A DNA stretch of 64,000 nucleotides from Alviniconcha marisindica. Taxonomy: Eukaryota; Mollusca; Gastropoda; Provannidae. Numbering within the stretch: the stretch's first letter is position 1; every line of letters starts with the position of its first letter. The notes beneath the pieces are model-generated. The model searched no databases. It had not been told where the DNA came from and saw only the letters and a list, made by a program, of their open reading frames with translations. Below, piece by piece: positions 1 through 10,844 of the stretch. Location: the NCBI GenBank assembly GCA_018857735.1, contig JABMCL010002105.1, positions 1 through 64,000 on the forward strand, in the 5' to 3' direction. Both the position numbers and the translations under genes were made by a program.

Positions 1-660
1 CAATATGGGCGAGAGAACACACCCCTGTGGAACGCCAGTATTCACTATCTGCTCATCGGATCTTGTTCCACTGAGGCTGACTCTCTGCGGCCGATCGCAC
101 AGAACTTTAATCTAGAGGGCAAGAGTGTAGTTAGCACCTAGATCCAAAAGCCTTTTAATAAGAATATGGGGCTGAATTGTATTAAAGGCCGATGAGAAAT
201 CCATGATCATCACACGTACATATAATCCAAACTCATCAAGATGGCTTGCAATTGGATTTACGAGAATCAGACATGCATCTTCAACACCCCTTCTGGCCTT
301 GTAGGCAAACTGTAGATCGGCCACAGACGCAACCAACTGGTTACACACTACTCTTCTCCATACATTTTTCCAGAATAGATGTCAAAGCCACAGGCCTGAA
401 ATCATTCCTCTGTTTTACATTGGGTTACTTTGAAACTGGTATTATGACTGAGCTCTTCCACGCGCGTGGAACAGAAATGCTATCCAGGAACAAGTGAAAC
501 AGACGGGCAAACACTGGTCCCAGCTGCGGTGCGCACACCTTGAGTACTCTACCCTTGAGGCCATCCGGACCCGGGGCCTTAGAGGGGTTGAGTCTAGATA
601 AACATGAAATCACATCTCCCTCTTCTACGCACACATTCGAATATGTATTTAAATGGATGC
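1..660 (-). pseudogene. Non-LTR retrotransposon reverse transcriptase fragment, broken, cut by window edge
   Basis: Read on the minus strand, this encodes the fingers and palm of a LINE reverse transcriptase. The segment at 634-428 contains the fingers motif NPSKAPGPDGLKGRVLKV followed by VPRAWKSSVIIPVSK. The segment at 348-115 contains LQFAYKARRGVEDA and the first catalytic block DFSSAFNTIQPHIL, where the D is a metal ligand. At 60-1 follows TGVPQGCVLSPIL. The two main blocks lie in different frames, so there is a frameshift between about 350 and 430. There is also an in-frame TAG at 112-114. The element runs off the left edge before the ADD box. The motif style fits the CR1/L2/Rex-like group of LINEs from family knowledge; the clade is not certain. 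It is a dead copy with no role in the neighbouring genes. Confidence 0.9.
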
Positions 661-689
661 ACCAGTATTCTGTTGTGTCATCACTTCCT

Positions 690-800
690 CACTGTTTTGG
701 CAGAATATCCGGGATCTTATGTGCTACTGGGGTAGCACGAGGAACGGGTATCGAAATAAGTCAGCACGGAAGGTTGACCCCGACACCCCGGCCACTGCTT
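690..800 (-). mobile_element. SINE-1 body fragment
   Basis: The minus-strand text matches the body of the tRNA-headed SINE best seen at 51071-51548: the stretch for 'TTTCGGTATCCGTTCC' and the 'AAAAGATCCCGG' block are recognisable in degenerate form. The tRNA-like head is missing. Confidence 0.6.
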
Positions 801-1169
801 TAAACACGTTGTATGTGCCTCTGGCAGATAGTAGGTCGGTATCACTTCTTGTGAACATATTGCTAATGCGATTCTGTCTGCTTATTTTGGGTTTTAGTCA
901 CAGGAAGTGTGATATGTTACCTGCAAAATGGACAGAGAGCTGATTCATTATCTTGCGTTGATCCAAGGTGGTCAGTCATGTCTGCTTGCCAGCAAACATG
1001 AAAGCATACAAACAACTGAAAGAGACTAGTGTCTGGAAAATATACAAACCAATATTACTTATGTGCGCTACCATTGCAGTACTAATACAGTTTCTTTATA
1101 AAGCCAAACAGTGGGTAAGAAATAATGTTTAAAATCAGAAACATCTAATTTCAGTGGACCAAAATTTAG

Positions 1170-1430
1170 TCGCCTTATAAAATATAAGCGACTCGGTTCG
1201 AATTCGCTTCGTCTCTCCTTTCTCCTCAAAAGCTGTGGTTTGTGGACACTGTCTTGTGACTTTAATGAAACACTGAAATGGCTCTCATGCAGGAGTCATT
1301 CTGGTGGTGACAGTGTAGCGATAGCTATATAATCTTCCTCTTCCCCCACCTCCGTACTCACTCCCTTTCCCTAATAAGCCCTGTGGTTTCTTACTGTGGA
1401 CGTTAACACCATGTTTACTTTGCTGTGACA
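1170..1430 (+). mobile_element. SINE-2 copy, head partly lost
   Basis: This is similar over about 250 bp to the reverse complement of 15630-15957. Shared blocks include CGGTTCGAATTCGCTTCG at the B box, GTGGTTTGTGGACA, ATGGCTCTCAT, CAGTGTAGCGAT, and the 3' module CCCTAATAAGCCC...GTGGACGTTAA. The A-box half of the tRNA-like head is not recognisable. Confidence 0.75.
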
Positions 1431-1610
1431 AGGCAGTGTATTAGGGCCACTTAAGATTGTTTATTAAGAGGGTGTCTGGCGCTAGCATTAGCATGGACAG
1501 CGTGGACCGTACCCGTACATATTAGAAGTGACGTGTACAGTTGTACTCTGTATTGTGATTTTGGTTCTTCCAAGCACCGGACATACCACAAAAAAGATAA
1601 GTGGATTAGC

Positions 1611-1796
1611 TCTCCACCTCATTTTTCGTCGTTTTTCACCGTTTAATTGTTGTTTAAGTGTCGTTTTGTAGCTTCAGTGATAATGGGGATTCCCTGAACA
1701 TTCGCATGTTGTGTTTTGTCCTAATGAACAGCGTTATTTTGAACGTTTTATGTGTTCGGATCTTTTTATAGAACCCTAGCAGTCATTCTTGTTCAG
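1611..1796 (+). repeat. Dispersed repeat R1, copy 1
   Basis: Same family as 29262-29470 (minus), 29500-29690 (plus) and 32170-32275 (plus). Shared blocks are CATTTTTCGTCGTTTTTCACC, TGTTTAAGTGTCGTTTTGTA, GTCCTAATGAACAGCG, TTTATGTGTTCGGATCTT and the end GCAGTCATTCTTGTT(T)CAG. The family is not identified. It has no coding capacity in the copies seen. Confidence 0.8.
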
Positions 1797-1835
1797 TCCG
1801 GCGCTCTAACCACTGAGCTATCCTTGCTCCCCTAT
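1797..1835 (-). mobile_element. SINE-1 tRNA-like head fragment
   Basis: On the minus strand this contains the A-box region GATAGCTCAGTGGTTAGAGC followed by GCCGGAC, as in the intact SINE-1 head at 51071. Only about 37 bp survive, directly joined to the end of repeat R1. Confidence 0.7.
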
Positions 1836-3200
1836 GTCTTATCGAACACTTACAAAACATTTCAGTGTGTACTCGACCACCCTCTCACTGTCATGCACTC
1901 ACACGCTCGATAACATGGCTGTAAATCAGGAACAAATTTCCATCCATCCCATCATTAAAGTCCGCTGTTGGTTTATCATACTGTCAATTTAAAAGGCCAT
2001 TCATCCAGTCGACAAGGCAATTTCAATCTCCGTTCAGTCCGAGTATGTGAAACTAATATAAAGATGAGCAACACGACACAGACACACACATACACACGCA
2101 CATTGCCATAACCACCAACAGAACAAAAAGGAAATAAACGATAACACTGAAAAACATGCGAGTGATGTTATGTGTAATCACGTGTATTTATCACAAACAT
2201 TTGAACATTACCGAGGCCCTGGACACATAGAGCACGTCGGACACTTTAAACTGAAATTAGACAGTTAATGCCGACCTCCCTTCTTTGTGCTCAGTCGGCA
2301 TAGACTGAAATGAGGTCCAGTTTATCTGGACACTTGGTGGAGAAAGAGCAGATGGTGGCACATCATCCCACTTTGGAAAAAAACTACTGAGCCCCAAGAA
2401 GACAGGTCAGCACTAACTGTCCAGTTTCGACCTTGTGTCCGATCTACGCTAAATGTCCTGGGCCACGGCAATGATCAATGTGTTTAGTAAGCTGCATGAC
2501 AGTTTGTCAGGGAAATTATTGCGATCACACATGTGAGCACTCGTATATGACTTGTTTGTCTTTCGGTTTATTTCATGTTTGAGCTACTGGTTAATGGAAT
2601 TAAACATGGCATGTCCATTTCATCTGATTTGACGCCGGGATGGATGGATTTGATTTGATGGAGTGTGTATCGATCAACTGAGCAGTCGATCGACTGACTG
2701 ACTGACTAACTCGCTGACCAACATCGAAAACCTTTGGCAAAACCATGTAGTTTACGACTGTCCACACGGGTGGCCCTCTGGGGAGTGAGTTTGTTAAAGC
2801 GGTGTGGGAGGCGGCTAGGGAACTGATGTTGATAAGATGGCACCAGAAACTTAAGCGCTTTCCTTTGCCCGCCGTTTAAACACGCATAGACGTGAATTTG
2901 TCGAGGACAGGCATTACTTTGCCCCCACACCACTGAGCTAGCTCAGTGCCGCACACCCTTCATACAGCCCTACGTGCTTTAGATGACTCATGCGCATCAC
3001 GCTCTCTGATGGGTGTTCACACGGCGCTCACACACACATAGAGTTATTCACCCGCCCATCTTCCACACATGCATTGAGCCATGCATGTCAACAACATCGG
3101 GCAATCAGGCGGGATAGGGTGACACGCAATCATTCCATTCCGACACACCGACACAGACATGAGTGGTGTGTTAACTGACTTTGTATATATATATATATAT
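1836..3200. other. Non-coding stretch, nothing firm recognised
   Basis: Only short open frames without splice-site or motif support are visible. A (TA)n run lies at 3184-3200. No RNA gene or complete repeat could be recognised. Confidence 0.5.
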
Positions 3201-3209
3201 TATTCACTG

Positions 3210-3400
3210 AGTCTATCTAGTCACCACGTGCCAAGTCTGCTCAGTGGAGAGCGAAAACGGCGCTATAAAAGCGATCAATGAATCAGTCATGTAGCTCAGG
3301 AGCTGTGTGAATGTCGAGGTGGCCGTCCTGCCCGGGGTTTCCCGTCCATAATAAACCTTGTGGTTTCTGTGGACGTAAAGCAACATTGAACCGAGTCATG
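3210..3400 (+). mobile_element. SINE 3' module fragment
   Basis: This contains a SINE-1-like end (AGCG...CGCTATAAAAGCGATCA) followed by the shared 3' module: CAGGAGCTGTGTGAATGTCG, GGTGGCCGTCCTG, and CTTGTGGTTTCTGTGGACGT. The last part is the same module found in the tandem array at 23566-24480. Confidence 0.7.
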
Positions 3401-3691
3401 TAGAACTGATTGCGCTGTTACATCATGTAAAAGCCGCGGCGATCAACCATTCAACTCAAGACGATTCGCAACAGAGTAGGCTACTTTCTCTACTTTCTTT
3501 GTCTGTCAAAGGCCTGGCGTGGCGTAGCGTGGAAACCTGAGGTCATTTCTGGAACAGTCTCCTGGCGCCTGTCCTCTAACTGCCGAGCTTGAAAAATTGA
3601 ACATTTCCCACCATACAACGAAAAATACGCACTGAATACTGCAGATCCCAAGCTGCTAATTTTCTTGTTCGTGCGGAAATACATTCGGCTT

Positions 3692-3697
3692 GTTTAT
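3692..3697 (-). promoter_or_regulatory. Candidate polyadenylation signal (AATAAA)
   Basis: On the minus strand AATAAA lies about 160 bp downstream of the stop codon of the coiled-coil gene. This is a suitable distance for a short 3' UTR. Position and sequence are the only evidence. Confidence 0.4.
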
Positions 3698-3854
3698 TGC
3701 CAGACCAGAAAGCAACACTTAATAATGCAACTGGCGAAAATGTCAACAAAGACTCGAAAGATGGAGGAGTTTTGCCCCTTACAGCGCTCTATGGCCGCTA
3801 TGCTGCTCATGGCCCAACCGCGTGCGTCTTTAACACGAGAAATCCATTAGGCAA

Positions 3855-4208
3855 TCATTTTGGCGTTACTTTTCGCTTGAGCTCCTTTATTTTTTCTTTA
3901 AGGGAAGGCGCAAGTTTGACAGTGGAAGGTCTGTCATAGATCTCCTCCACCTTCTCCGGGCTGGTCTTCAGGTTGTGGATGATTTCTAGCTGAAGTAACT
4001 GTCCGGAAAGATCCGTCACTTCCGACTCGAGCTTCTCTAGGCTTGTAGTGAAGCTGTCCATGTCGCATCTCAGCGCGTCGTATGACTTCTCACCGTGTTC
4101 AACTTTTTCGGATAGTCTCACTTTCTCTTCGGCCTTGGCCTGAATTTCACTCTGAATTGATTCAAGATCACGCTCCATGACGCTTAGAAGTTCCTTGAGA
4201 TCCTTGAC
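3855..4208 (-). CDS. Coiled-coil protein, terminal coding exon
   Basis: This is the last coding exon of a split gene. On the minus strand the acceptor TTTTCAATGTTGCAG ends at 4209, then an open frame of 117 codons runs to TGA at 3857-3855. The peptide starts VKDLKELLSVMERDLESIQ and is rich in E, K, L and S with heptad spacing. That gives a long coiled coil for about 80 residues, followed by a short basic tail ending KELKRKVTPK. There is no signal peptide or membrane segment. The exon joins the exon at 5743-5479 in phase 0. The family was not recognised; a cytoskeletal, centrosomal or axonemal coiled-coil protein would fit, but this is a guess. The real exon status is well supported by the splice site and composition. 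Confidence 0.8.
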   Translation of the reverse strand, partial: VKDLKELLSVMERDLESIQSEIQAKAEEKVRLSEKVEHGEKSYDALRCDMDSFTTSLEKLESEVTDLSGQLLQLEIIHNLKTSPEKVEEIYDRPSTVKLAPSLKEKIKELKRKVTPK

Positions 4209-4299
4209 CTGCAACATTGAAAATGAAGAAACCAGTTGCAAAATTTGTACAGTCATCGATTTTTGAAATAAAGCGATATAAAAATATACTCCAGCCCCG

Positions 4300-4430
4300 A
4301 CCCATGGATCCATTGACCCTTGGATCCATTGACTTCGGACCTCTTAGAGCCATCGGATCCATCGATCCTTGGATATTGACCCTCGGACCCACACGACCTA
4401 GGTCCATCGACATGGATCCATTTGTGCTCA
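4300..4430. repeat. Degenerate GGATCCATTGAC-type minisatellite
   Basis: The words GGATCCATTGACC, GGATCCATCGATCC and GGTCCATCGACATGGATCC recur with spacing near 25 bp. The repeat lies in the intron upstream of the terminal coiled-coil exon. Open frames across it come from the repeat and are not genes. Confidence 0.6.
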
Positions 4431-4568
4431 GCTCTGATCACACTTGATCAATAACCGCCAGCTGCATTTGTGTGAAAAGCAACATAACCTAAATTAAGCA
4501 ATTTTTTTCCAAAGAGTTTTGGCATGGCTCTGTTACCAGTTCATAATGCCCGAAACTGATGGTAAAAC

Positions 4569-4735
<167 letters not shown>

Positions 4736-4784
4736 GTGGCAGTTTGTCTAATTCATTGTTGCAACAACCGTGCTGGCAAATCCG

Positions 4785-4855
4785 GGTAAGTAAGTAACTC
4801 TTTTTTTGACACCCAGTCAACCAGAACAGTTGTATCAGGGTGAAGTAGACCAGGC
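4785..4855 (+). repeat. Short dispersed repeat R2 (CCAGTCAACC type)
   Basis: The string GTAAGTAAGTAA...ACACCCAGTCAACC..GTTGTATCAGGG recurs as related text at 34318-34380 and 42510-42570. Each copy is about 60 bp and begins with tandem GTAA units. Confidence 0.65.
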
Positions 4856-5186
4856 AACATAAATGGGCTTCAAATAATTTACAAGTGGTGAAAGCACTTG
4901 TGTTGTGTCTTGGACCAGCTTTTTACTTTTGATTTGGTGACTTGTCCTGAAGCGATTCGTCAAATGTACACGAACAGTAGACGAATTTTGGTCATTTAGA
5001 TGGAGGGAATTTACTAAAACACTCAGGAAGGCGTTTAGGTCTGAAAGTTGTATTACTTTTTGTTGTTGTTTTGTATAAGGCATCATTTTGAAGGTCGCCT
5101 TAATATAACCGTAAAACACCGAGTTACTTATTTACTTACATTTTGAAGGACAAGTACAGTGCCATATTGTTAGCGTATGAGATAGT

Positions 5187-5470
5187 TCTAACATGTCCTG
5201 AGCTTCATCTGTGACTGTTCGAACATACTGTCATGTTCTGAGCGTCATCTGTGACTGTTCGAACATACTGTCATGTCCTGAGCGTCATCTGTGACAGTTC
5301 AAAAATACTGCACTATCCCGTGAGCGTCATCTGTGTCTGTTCGAACATACTGTCCAGCCGCGAACATCCATGTCGTGCGCGTTACTTGCGATCATAGTTC
5401 GAACATATTGTCCTGTCGTGAACGTTATATGCGATATTTTGAACACACTGTCCTGTTGTGAGTGTCTATG
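5187..5470. repeat. 40-bp minisatellite, about 7 units
   Basis: The unit is roughly GTTCGAACATACTGTCATGT plus CCTGAGCGTCATCTGTGACT. The first copies are nearly identical and the last are diverged. The array stops 9 bases short of the 3' splice boundary of the exon at 5743-5479, inside its downstream intron. Confidence 0.9.
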
Positions 5471-5478
5471 ATATTTAC

Positions 5479-5743
5479 CTGTCTGGACAATTTGGATCGT
5501 TTGGTCTGCAGACTGCAGTTTCTCTTGGTCTGCGAAAGTGTGATCTTAAGAAAGTCCACCATGCTTTCCTTCTGCTGCAGCTGGTCGTGGCGGTAACGTT
5601 TGTCCCTCTCGCTTTCGTTCATCTGCTCTTCCAACACATACAGCTCCATCTCGATCTTTTGTAGTTTGTCCCGATTGTTGTGCAACAAGATGTTGGCCGC
5701 CTTCAGGCTCTTCTCGTATTTCTTCTGCTTTTCCTTCTGAGAC
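5479..5743 (-). CDS. Coiled-coil protein, internal exon
   Basis: Minus-strand exon with acceptor TTTTCTTCCGCTCTGCAG ending at 5744 and donor CAG|GTAAATATC after 5479. The exon starts with one base completing a split codon and ends in phase 0, which fits the next exon at 4208. It encodes 88 residues beginning SQKEKQKKYEKSLKAANILL and ending KRSKLSRQ. It is highly charged, with heptad leucines, so most of it should be coiled coil. The partner exon upstream, which must end with two bases of a codon, was not found between 5.75 and 11.5 kb. The 5' part of this gene is therefore unassigned and may lie further right. Function is unknown. Confidence 0.8.
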
Positions 5744-5822
5744 CTGCAGAGCGGAAGAAAACACGGTTTTACCAACGTTGCTCCTATTTATCGATGATGG
5801 TCGCATCAATATTACACGACTG

Positions 5823-5912
5823 GAAAGAAAGAAAAAAGAAGAAGAAAAAACGAAGGAAAAAAAAAAAAAGAGGAAAAAAACGAAGAAAAAAACGAAAAAA
5901 CAAACAAACACT
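5823..5912. repeat. A/G-rich low-complexity tract
   Basis: Purine-rich GAAA/GGAAAAAAA runs. Long open frames through it on both strands are low-complexity artefacts. Confidence 0.9.
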
Positions 5913-6480
5913 CACACCCTGTTTCCTCGGACAAGAGGAATGCGCACATGCTCTCTCTCCTTTCATAGCCGGGGCGATGGAGACGTGCTGGAGGGTGGGG
6001 GTGGAGGGGGTGGGGGGGGGCTGAGTCGGTAACTGCATGAATGCCTAAGTGAAAATGGTTAAACGTGTGTGCTTTGTTAAAAAACATAAATAAGCAGAAA
6101 TCCCCTTCTCAACCATGGCATTTTATTACGAACGTGGAATCTCTCAAATGGCAGAATCAATCATCCCATCATATCAGTCATAGAGGACTATTTATAAACT
6201 ACCTAAGAACAGTGCGACATTGGGTTAAAAGAGAGAGGGAGCAAAAGATCCTGTTAACTTTGATCCGCATGATTCACAGCATTAGCGGGTTATCAAAAGC
6301 ACGAAGTAAACTTTTGATCAATAAGATTAACGCAAGAATACCACGGGAGTAGTTCTACTGCTGCTGCATCCCTCATTTTTCATAGTTATTTCTAGATTCC
6401 CACAAATGCAGTCGCGGCCAGAACGTCTCCGGAAATGGCTGAACTGTAGGCCTAATGCCCTTTGTGCCTAAGTAGTGGGG
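5913..6480. other. Non-coding stretch
   Basis: A G-rich run lies at 5990-6021. The remainder shows no splice-flanked open frame and no repeat that I can place. Confidence 0.5.
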
Positions 6481-6482
6481 TG

Positions 6483-6513
<31 letters not shown>

Positions 6514-6517
6514 GAGA

Positions 6518-6587
<70 letters not shown>
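6481..6587. repeat. (GA)n microsatellite
   Basis: About 105 bp of GA repeat with two GGGAGA interruptions. Confidence 0.98.
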
Positions 6588-6670
6588 CTTCATGTTTTGC
6601 TATAGGCTTCTGAATAAAGGGAAAGATTCTTCGTTGAAATTATGTTCTGCTCAGTAATTTTCTCTCTGGG

Positions 6671-6710
6671 CGTGTGTGTGTGTGTGTGTGTGTGAGCGGG
6701 GGGGGGGGGG
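6671..6710. repeat. (GT)n followed by a G homopolymer
   Basis: Twelve GT units, then AGC and a run of 13 G. Confidence 0.97.
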
Positions 6711-6909
6711 TCGCTTAATTTTGTTTTTTAAGTTGTGTTTGTTGTGGGGACTGAGGGGGTCAAGGGGTAGTTGCATATGTATGCGTTTGTACATCTCAGT
6801 CGAGCACGCATACCGGTTGATGCCATCCAGGCAACATTATGCGCCGCCGAACGGCGACGGTATTGAAAAAGAAAGAAGCCTGAAAACTTATTTGCACGTT
6901 TGCTGCTGG

Positions 6910-6910
<1 letters not shown>

Positions 6911-7001
<91 letters not shown>
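6911..7001. repeat. (CA)n microsatellite
   Basis: About 90 bp of uninterrupted CA. Confidence 0.98.
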
Positions 7002-7002
<1 letters not shown>

Positions 7003-7109
7003 ACAGAGAGAAAGAGAAATGATTTTGTTTAAAGCAGCTTTGAAGCCTTTCAAATTATCTGTTTGTATCTACATTAGATCTTGGTTGGAATTGGCGTAAT
7101 TCTGCTGAC

Positions 7110-7375
7110 TGTTAGAGCACAAATACCATATTGACATCGCTCCGAAGTCGGGGAGTACGTTCAGGGGACGCAACTCTCGTTTGGCGGCTTCAAAATTTAT
7201 TGCCTCTATTATTCTGTGTCTGTGCCCCACCTCCATCCACCTTTGCCGGGCTTGGGCTGGCCGCTGTTGATGCGAGCCGTGGCCGACCAAACTCAATGCA
7301 CTGGTTTACGACATCCTTCCTGTTGAGAAAGGTGCCGGAAAGCGAGGTTTGCCTTTTGCCGGTGTGTTGGCAGCA
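7110..7375 (-). repeat. Dispersed repeat R3
   Basis: The minus-strand text CGCTTTCCGGCACC...GGAAGGATGTCGTAAACC..AGTGC..TGGAGTTTGGT is shared with the plus strand at 36640-36850, and its first part with 39450-39495. The element type was not recognised. Confidence 0.65.
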
Positions 7376-7984
7376 TGAAACAAGGCCCTATGGTTGGCAG
7401 CGGCAGTCAGGTCTACACCGACATGCAGGGGTGGGTGGAAAGGGCAGAGCTCACACATAGGCCTACCGAGAGCCACACTCAAACCTCGCTTTCTTTGTTT
7501 GACCGAGAGCGTCATTCTCTAACCCCCTTTACCAGGCTTTTTCGCATAAGATTCTCTTTTCCCGATTTTTGTGTGTGGCCAAGATCACACTTTGTCTATT
7601 AATAGTTACACAGGCAAGAGATCGTTCACACAAGGTGTTCCGCAGTGACAGTAGCAAGATCTTGAAAACAGTACTACTTCGTTTCAGTCTTGGCACACTT
7701 TTGGCTGCTTGAATGGTGTTAGTATCTCCACGCTTTAATCTTGATCACGTTGTTACCTGAATACCAGTTTCATCGACTGACTGACCTTACCGTGGCGTCA
7801 TTTTGAAGGGCACACGAGAGTCCGAAGAGAAAGACTAGGCAGCTGCATTTTACCGTAACTACGAGTCAGCTGACTGTTCTTTCTTTCTCCAACTATTATT
7901 ATTACAGCCGTTGTTGTTTGTAACATATATATTTATAAGGCTTACATAGCTGTTCTCTTTTCCTTCGGGTGTGTACCTCCAACG

Positions 7985-7986
<2 letters not shown>

Positions 7987-8074
<88 letters not shown>
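7987..8074. repeat. (CA)n microsatellite
   Basis: About 88 bp of CA repeat. Confidence 0.98.
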
Positions 8075-8077
<3 letters not shown>

Positions 8078-8104
8078 ATATTTATTTGCTAGTCTAGGAG
8101 TCTA

Positions 8105-9045
8105 TGATGGTACGCTCCCCATTGGATTAAATGCACCTAAAGAATTGAATTGGACCCAGAAAGGGCCTTGTGCTCCCATGTAGGTTCTCTCTAAATCCCC
8201 CTTTTTTTGCCTTTGTTGTTTTTTTGTTGTTGTTGTGCGAACAGCTTTTACTGAAAGGGTATCGTTTACCTACAAGTCATAAAAGCACACAACGTGTTAG
8301 ACCGATCTAGTTCATAAAAAAGAAGAGAAAAGAAAAAGTGATTTTTTTTTTAGTCTCTCGGGTGCAGTTAGATCTAGTAGGCGCGCTTTCATTATCTAGC
8401 TCTTTTCATAAAGAATTTCTCAAACTTCAATTTAAGCGCTTTGGTAGCAAGTCTCTATTATATTTTCAAAATGTAATTTCATTACACGTCTCGACCATTG
8501 TTATTCCCTTCATTCAGAGCCTCTAGGTGGTATAAAGTGAGAATGTTTCCCACGCCTGGCAGAAGGCCACAATATTGGTGGTATTTCTTTGATGGTTATG
8601 GGGTGAACAATTCTCTCCGGTCATGATCGCCGCTATGCCACCGATGAGTTCTTCTCCTTGAGCGAAACGCGTCTGGCTGGCGATCAAAAACAAAATGGGA
8701 CTTTTCTAGGTTCAATTCTTTTGCTAGTCACTGCAGTGGTGATACGCTCCGTTTCCAGGAGCTTCCTACTGGCCTGCACCTAGCGGAAACAATGGAATGG
8801 GACCCGGAAAGGGCCTTGCGCTCCCAAGTGGGTTCTCTCTCAACGGAATAGTTTTCTATTTTCTTCTCTTTCTTTATTAGAGTGCGAACAGTTCATAAAG
8901 GATGTCACTTACCCACGAGTTGTTAAAGCACAGAATGTACATGGTCTAGTTCATTTAAGAAATTTGTTGTTGTTTTTAAAGTGCTTTACTCTCTGATGAA
9001 GCTGGATCTAGTTCTTTTCCGTCGTAGGCGCGCTTTCAGTCTCTC
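8105..9045. repeat. Diverged direct duplication, two ~290 bp copies
   Basis: Text at 8105-8400 recurs at 8735-9045. Shared strings include GAAAGGGCCTTG, GCTCCCA(T/A)GT(A/G)GGTTCTCTCT, GTGCGAACAG, GATCTAGTTC and GTAGGCGCGCTTTCA. The spacing is about 630 bp. No protein motif is apparent. Confidence 0.75.
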
Positions 9046-9369
9046 TTAATATATATGAATTGGGTTCACATCCACCGCATTGCCGTTTGGTTTGATTAAA
9101 CGACCAGAAACAATAGCGTATTGTCTCGGTCTCTTTCATAGCCACAGAGACGGTGCGGAAGTGGCACAAAGTAGGCCCACTAGCGAGAAATCGCTGAATC
9201 AAGTGAGCAACGTTCGCGGAGCAACGTGAAAGCCACCCCATTCTCCGAAACAAAACATCAAGCCCGCCGCAGTTTCTAGGTCTCAGCCGTGACTATGCAT
9301 AAATAGGACGAGAGCAGAGACTATGTTGCACCTACAAACAGGAAGGCAGAAACAGCTTTCCACGTGAAA

Positions 9370-9800
9370 CCGGTCACCTCTCATTCACGCCTCGACTATT
9401 GCAATTCTCTCCTTTCCACAGCCTTCGTCGCATACAGAACTGTGCTGCTCGCCTCATACTGAAAAAAGGTCAAACTGACCACATCAATCCTCTGTTTCAA
9501 TTTCCCCAATTTCAATTTTCCAACAAAGAACTTATTCAGTACAAGATAAACACTCCCTGCTATAGATGTATCACGGGTACTGCTCCGTCTTATCTCTGTG
9601 ACTGTCTTCAACTTTACACACTCTCCCGTACTCTCCGCTCTGCTTCTGATACTCTCAGCCTCCAGATTCCTCACACCAGACTCTCCACCGTTGGTTCCCG
9701 CACCTTTTCTGTTTTCGATCCATCTACATGGAATGACCTTCCCCTTCCTCTCGGACAGAAACCCTCTCTGGACTCATTTAAATCTGACCTGTAAACATTT
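9370..9800 (+). pseudogene. LINE C-terminal tail (CR1/L2-like), fragment
   Basis: The plus strand encodes the region after the reverse transcriptase in a LINE ORF2. SRLDYCNSL appears at about 9388-9414, then RRIQNCAARLILKK, QYKINTPCYRCITGTAPSYL, CDCLQLYTLSRTLRSASDTL, and SVFDPSTWNDLPLPLGQKPS ending SFKSDL just before TAA-rich sequence. This WNDLP...SFKS tail is a well-known signature of CR1/L2-like elements. There is a frame change between SRLDYCNSL and RRIQN. The copy is severely 5' truncated. Confidence 0.9.
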
Positions 9801-9915
9801 CTTTTGCCAAAACTATAGACATACCATGTTTTCCGTACCGTGCTGCTGTGTTCATTCATCTCAAGTCTCTGTTTGCTCCCCTTTTGAAGTTGTGTAAATT
9901 AAGCTTTGTATAGTC

Positions 9916-10439
9916 AGTATTGGGCGGTTCAGGCGGGGTTGTTAACTCCCATGACTTTTGCCCGGCATCGCTTAAGTCCCTTGGCTGCTTTAACTTCCGG
10001 TGCGTACTTTTTTTCACAATGAAAGGCGGTGACAGTGAATTTGCGAATTTTACACCGCCAACTTTAAAGACATTTTTTGGAGGCCCGTAGTCAGAATGTG
10101 TCTGGCAACAAGCAATAACTTGTTGCTCGTGCTATAGGATGCCCCAAAACGCATTTTTTCCAAGAACTCACGATCTTCTGGTCAGCCGAAAAACGATGCA
10201 AAGACACTTGTTTTCCACCCTCCATCCCCTTTCCCGGTAATTTTTGCAACTACAACAGTAGTAGCATTTGTACTGCTTCGCAATTCTAGGTTCAATTTCT
10301 ATTGTTATACACAGCGTGAAGCAACGCCTACTCAGAAATCGGCCCGGAAGTGACGCTGCGGCCTCTCGCGACTTCTTGCGCGAAAGATTACAGAGGGCAT
10401 TCACTCGGGCAAACCAGCTTCACTGAACCGCCCAATACT
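9916..10439. mobile_element. MITE-like element with 17-bp terminal inverted repeats
   Basis: AGTATTGGGCGGTTCAG at 9916-9932 is the exact reverse complement of 10423-10439. The 524-bp interior has no transposase. Its right two thirds (from about 10176) recur at 14170-14440, where the left end is absent. No clear target duplication is visible, so the class is uncertain. Confidence 0.6.
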
Positions 10440-10489
10440 CGAGTGTGTGCGTGCGTGCGTGCGTGCGTGCGTGCGTGTGTGTGTGCGTG

Positions 10490-10541
<52 letters not shown>

Positions 10542-10668
10542 TGTGTGTGTGTGTGTGTGTGTGTTTGTGTGCGTGCGTTTGTGTGCGTGCGTTTATGCGC
10601 TTAGAATAGTCTTTACGGACAAGATTTTTCGCTTTATAATACTTAATATTATTATTCAACAGTAGCCG
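10172..10668. repeat. Composite repeat R4, copy 1
   Basis: About 495 bp shared in direct orientation with 14170-14638. It runs GGTCAGCCGAAAAACGA..., CCGGAAGTGACGCTGCGGCC, CTGAACCGCCCAATACTCG, a GT/GCGT tract, then TTAGAATAGTCTTTACGGAC, AAGATTTTTCGCTTTATAAT and ATTATTATTCAACAGT. The tail also occurs at 24870-24940. Confidence 0.85.
10442..10590. repeat. (GCGT)n/(GT)n compound microsatellite
   Basis: Blocks of GCGT alternate with GT over about 150 bp, inside repeat R4. Confidence 0.97.
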
Positions 10669-10761
10669 AAAAAGGCTGAACGAATTATGAAGCGTTCTCG
10701 GATGGAATTCAAAGAAGCAGACAGAAGGGATACTGTTGCAGTCCCTATCCCCTAAGGTGAC

Positions 10762-10781
10762 GGGGGGGGGGGGGGGGGGGG
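10762..10781. repeat. G homopolymer
   Basis: Twenty consecutive G. Confidence 0.98.
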
Positions 10782-10844
10782 AGATGAAATGGAAAAAGGA
10801 GAGCTGATCCCCCTCCCCCCATCCACCATACCAACGGGGAAAAA

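Noticed and set aside
7131..7460. 109-codon plus-strand frame and neighbouring frames in 7.1-7.6 kb
   Set aside because: They overlap dispersed repeat R3 and show no splice sites or motif.
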